Of a stretch of 48,806 bases of DNA, positions 46,379 to 48,806 are shown piece after piece (within the stretch, counting starts at the first letter, position 1; each line of letters starts with the position of its first letter). This DNA is from an uncultured Methanobacteriaceae archaeon. GTDB lineage: Archaea > Methanobacteriota > Methanobacteria > Methanobacteriales > Methanobacteriaceae. Below the pieces are notes generated by a model. The model saw nothing but the letters and a program-made list of their open reading frames with translations, was not told the DNA's origin and made no database searches. Location of the stretch: positions 1 through 48,806 of the forward strand of contig CAMYKT010000012.1 of the NCBI GenBank assembly GCA_947259185.1, written 5' to 3'. Position numbers and translations under genes: made by a program.

Positions 46379-46828
46379 ATGAAAAAATGGATATTATTTG
46401 CGGCTGTTTTTACCCTGATTATGGTGGGTATTTTCGCTTTTATTGGATCACAAATGTCCCCTGATACTAATGATGCAAATTCAGAAGATATATCACAGAG
46501 TAATGCGGAATTCAGATGGTATACGGATTTAAATTCTGCTATTTCCGCAGCCGAAAAAACCAATAAACAAATATTCGCAGTTTTTACTGCAGACTGGTGT
46601 CCGGCCTGTGTGGAGCTGGAATCAAGAACTCTTTCTAAACCGGAGGTTCAAAAGGAAATGGCTCGAAAGTATATTCCGGTTAAGATTGATGTGGATAGCA
46701 ACCCTCAACTCTCCTCCCAATATAGAATATTTAGCCTACCGACTATGCTGATAATGGATTCTAATGGAAATGAAATAAGAAGAATAGAAGGCTACATTAC
46801 TGCAAATCAACTTTTAAGCCAATTATAA
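46379..46828 (+). CDS. Membrane-anchored thioredoxin-fold protein
   Basis: The first 25 residues form a signal anchor (ILFAAVFTLIMVGIFAFIG). The rest faces outside and has the active site TADWCPACVELE (Cys-Pro-Ala-Cys) and the cis-Pro loop FSLPTMLIMD. Length 149. The next gene is a CcdA-type reductant exporter, so this pair probably forms a split DsbD-like path that brings reducing power across the membrane to extracytoplasmic disulfides. Confidence 0.9.
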   Translation: MKKWILFAAVFTLIMVGIFAFIGSQMSPDTNDANSEDISQSNAEFRWYTDLNSAISAAEKTNKQIFAVFTADWCPACVELESRTLSKPEVQKEMARKYIPVKIDVDSNPQLSSQYRIFSLPTMLIMDSNGNEIRRIEGYITANQLLSQL

Positions 46829-46867
46829 TTTAGTTTTTCCATTTTTTAAATATATTTGAGGTTCAGT

Positions 46868-47482
46868 ATGGAAATAGCCCCCTTAATATCATTTTTGGCA
46901 GGTATGGCTTCAGTCGCATCTCCCTGCGTACTGCCGGTGATTCCCTTACTGGCAGGATATGTACTCACCCGGAATAAAAAACTTGAAATTTTATTCTTTG
47001 TTCTGGGCTTAAGCACCATTTTCCTGGCAGTGATTACTTTAACCCTTATATTCACCGCCGCAGTAAATTATTACCTTTATTACATCCGCATAATCGCTGC
47101 TTTAATACTCATAGTTATGGGAGTCTTGTTTCTCTCAGGGAAAAATGTATTCAATCTATCAGTAAATGTAAGTCAAAATTCAAAAAAAGGGATATTTGGT
47201 TCTTTTATTTGGGGAGTTATAGTTTCCCTGGCATGGGCTTCATGTTACACTCCCTATTTAATCTCCCTGATTGCTTTTAGTGTTTCTACAGGAGATACCT
47301 TTTTCACGGCTTTAAATTTATTATCCTATGTATCTGGATTTTTTATAACCCTTTTATCCCTTGGTACTTTAATTTCATTTATAAATATCACCAAACTGGC
47401 CAATTATTCCCGGCCTATAGGTTTAATCTCAGGATTATTAATTATTTCCACCGGTATGTATCTTTTATGGCTGATTATTTAA
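46868..47482 (+). CDS. ccdA: CcdA/DsbD-type transmembrane thiol-electron transporter
   Basis: The start used is ATG 46868 after GAGGTTCAGT; a TTG at 46856 is an alternative. The 204 residues have six membrane helices. SVASPCVLPVIPLLAGY and SLAWASCYTPYL carry the two conserved Cys and Pro motifs that exchange electrons with thioredoxins on both sides. It lies 40 bp from the thioredoxin gene and pairs with it. Confidence 0.92.
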   Translation: MEIAPLISFLAGMASVASPCVLPVIPLLAGYVLTRNKKLEILFFVLGLSTIFLAVITLTLIFTAAVNYYLYYIRIIAALILIVMGVLFLSGKNVFNLSVNVSQNSKKGIFGSFIWGVIVSLAWASCYTPYLISLIAFSVSTGDTFFTALNLLSYVSGFFITLLSLGTLISFINITKLANYSRPIGLISGLLIISTGMYLLWLII

Positions 47483-47577
47483 TAAAATGAACTAAATCAG
47501 TTTTTAAGGTGCTAAAAAATTACCTAACTAAATTTTCAGGGAAAGTAAGCATATACCTAAAGAGGAGGGACTTCAAA

Positions 47578-48399
47578 ATTAAAGTGGGATTTATTGGATT
47601 TGGAGAAGTGGCATCGACTTTAACTATAGAACTACTAATAAACGGGGCAGAGGTTTTCACCTGTGTGGAAGGCAGGAGTGATTTTAGCCGGAATTTAGCC
47701 CAGGAGAAAAATGTTAACACCGTTCCCACTAATGAGGCGCTGGCTCAAAAAGTAGATATTATCCTATCTGCAGTTACACCGGCGGCTGCTATTGATGCGG
47801 CTGCATCAATTGGTACTAACTTCAAGGGGACCTATGTGGATATAAATAATGTCTCTCCTGAGGCGGTTAAAAGTGCACTGCAACATATAAAACAGGGTAA
47901 AGTGGTAGATGCAGCAATAATAGGTAGTGTGAACCGAAAGAAAGTACAAATACTGGCTTCCGGAAAAGATGCTCCGGAATTTGCCCAGCTGAATGATTTT
48001 GGATTAAATATTAAAATTATTGGCACAGAAATCGGCCAGGCTTCCGGGATTAAGATGCTGCGAAGCTCATATACCAAGGGCGTGTCGGCTCTTTTATGGG
48101 AAACATTTTATGCCGCCTATAAAATGGGAGTTGATGAAGAATTATTTGATGTTATTGGAAATACAGAAGGGCCTGAATTTAAAAAATCAGCAATATCGCG
48201 AATGATAAGTACAGCATTCCATGCTTCAAGGCGCCAGGAAGAAATGAAAGAGGTGCAATTAGCTTTATCCCTTTTTGAGGATCCTATTTTGGCTAAATCC
48301 ACCGAAAGAAAATTCCACCAAATAGCTCTAAAACTAAAAAGACTGGATAAAAAACCAGATACTTACCGGGAAGCCTTTTTATTATGGGAAAAATTATAA
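47578..48399 (+). CDS. NAD(P)-binding dehydrogenase with DUF1932-like C-terminus, probable ATT start
   Basis: With ATT 47578 as start, the product is 273 residues and begins (M)KVGFIGFGEVASTLT, the usual N-terminal NAD(P) loop of 6-phosphogluconate dehydrogenase-like enzymes. GAGGAGG precedes it by nine bases. The GTG at 47509 would add 23 non-conserved residues and has no clear ribosome site. The C-terminus (GIKMLRSSYTKGVSALLWE) resembles the DUF1932 domain found in this class. The substrate is unknown. The strict family call needs a search. Confidence 0.8.
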   Translation: MKVGFIGFGEVASTLTIELLINGAEVFTCVEGRSDFSRNLAQEKNVNTVPTNEALAQKVDIILSAVTPAAAIDAAASIGTNFKGTYVDINNVSPEAVKSALQHIKQGKVVDAAIIGSVNRKKVQILASGKDAPEFAQLNDFGLNIKIIGTEIGQASGIKMLRSSYTKGVSALLWETFYAAYKMGVDEELFDVIGNTEGPEFKKSAISRMISTAFHASRRQEEMKEVQLALSLFEDPILAKSTERKFHQIALKLKRLDKKPDTYREAFLLWEKL

Positions 48400-48491
48400 G
48401 TTCTCTATTAATTATTATTAAAAAAGCTTATTTTAGAGTTAAAACATAATCATTATACGAAGCAGATAGTTACTAAAAGGAGGATTTATTC

Positions 48492-48704
48492 ATGACCCAA
48501 CAAGAACAACTCCAGGACTGCAAAAAAACACTGGAAGAATTGGTGGGTAAAAATGTCAAAAATGTAGAATTTGAATCTTCAGAAGATTGCTGGAGGATAT
48601 ATATACACACTGACCAGGGTAAAATTGTAATGTCCTTTTGTAAAGGATGGGCCTGTCCGGTGGTGGAACACAGATCACTTAAAACGAGGCTGTCTCATAA
48701 TTAA
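48492..48704 (+). CDS. Small unknown protein (70 aa)
   Basis: ATG 48492 has GGAGG upstream. The acidic-to-mixed sequence has EDCWRIYIHTDQGKIVMSF and a Cys pair CKGWAC. It has no membrane segment. The good ribosome site and codon use support a real gene. I do not recognise a family. T-rich sequence follows the stop. Confidence 0.65.
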   Translation: MTQQEQLQDCKKTLEELVGKNVKNVEFESSEDCWRIYIHTDQGKIVMSFCKGWACPVVEHRSLKTRLSHN

Positions 48705-48806
48705 TTTTTTATTATTTTTTTCTATTTATTTTATATTAGTGTTTTTAAGGGTTAGTTTTATATTCTAGTAGTGTTATATTTTTATTTAGTTATTTATAGT
48801 TTCTTG

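Overview
The window is a stretch of an AT-rich archaeal chromosome, most likely from a hydrogenotrophic methanogen of the order Methanobacteriales and probably a Methanobacterium-like genus. The evidence is a 68-residue archaeal histone, ABCE1, Pth2 and aEF-1beta of archaeal type, a methanogen CO dehydrogenase/acetyl-CoA synthase operon, a four-subunit pyruvate:ferredoxin oxidoreductase operon with two extra polyferredoxins, an archaeal-lipid geranylgeranyl reductase, and a probable methanofuran-pathway kinase. Genes are dense. Starts are usually preceded by GGTGA or GGAGG at about 4-9 nt, and AT-rich TATA boxes stand upstream of operons. I see no insertion sequence, prophage, CRISPR array or rRNA. 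I judge it ordinary core chromosome with some unusual local features. All family assignments come from reading the sequence; no database search was run.

Layout. 1-3.2 kb: the 3' end of a class I/II aminotransferase, then ABCE1 and a histone on the minus strand. 3.4-6.4 kb: pth2, an mfnE-like kinase, a 53-residue zinc-ribbon protein, aEF-1beta with a structured leader, and a TctA-type permease that appears to start at ATT. 6.4-10.3 kb: a zinc-finger methyltransferase, divergent from a two-gene archaeal pilus/secretion module (ATPase plus TadC-like membrane protein). 10.3-12.1 kb: cbiM, a PDGLE-domain gene and cbiQ (Ni/Co uptake), with no cbiO beside them. 12.4-20.8 kb: cdhA-cdhB-cdhC-cooC-cdhD-cdhE-ferredoxin. 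20.9-26.5 kb, minus strand: a HEAT-repeat protein, a large GT-C membrane protein carrying a C-terminal toroid-like domain, and geranylgeranyl reductase with a 56-residue ferredoxin. 26.6-27.0 kb: tRNA-Leu(UAA) and tRNA-Thr(GGU). 27.1-31.1 kb: a frameshifted metallophosphoesterase, a membrane protein, an HTH-PhoU protein, a 2TM protein and a short citrate synthase-family enzyme. 31.2-37.5 kb: a phosphate-uptake locus pstS-pstS-pstC-pstA-pstB-phoU-unknown-phoU. 37.5-42.3 kb, minus strand: fumarase alpha subunit and porCDAB-porE-porF. 42.4-48.8 kb: a dihydropteroate synthase-related protein, a TtuA/sulfur-carrier pair, a DUF89 protein, a membrane-anchored thioredoxin with CcdA, a dehydrogenase and a small unknown protein.

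How the genes fit together. The CODH/ACS complex makes acetyl-CoA from CO2, CooC is expected to load nickel into it, and the adjacent Cbi module imports Ni or Co for its metal centres and corrinoid. POR converts acetyl-CoA to pyruvate. The fumarase subunit and the citrate synthase-family enzyme belong to partial TCA reactions that supply biosynthesis. The pst locus and three PhoU-domain proteins handle phosphate uptake.

The points most worth a second look are: two probable ATT start codons; an A8 homopolymer frameshift in the metallophosphoesterase; a 15-bp-arm inverted repeat upstream of cbiM and the missing cbiO; the GT-C/toroid fusion beside a HEAT-repeat protein; a very tight divergent promoter pair at 7.5 kb; two hairpins in the aEF-1beta leader; and a conserved 44-nt identity between the tandem pstS genes.
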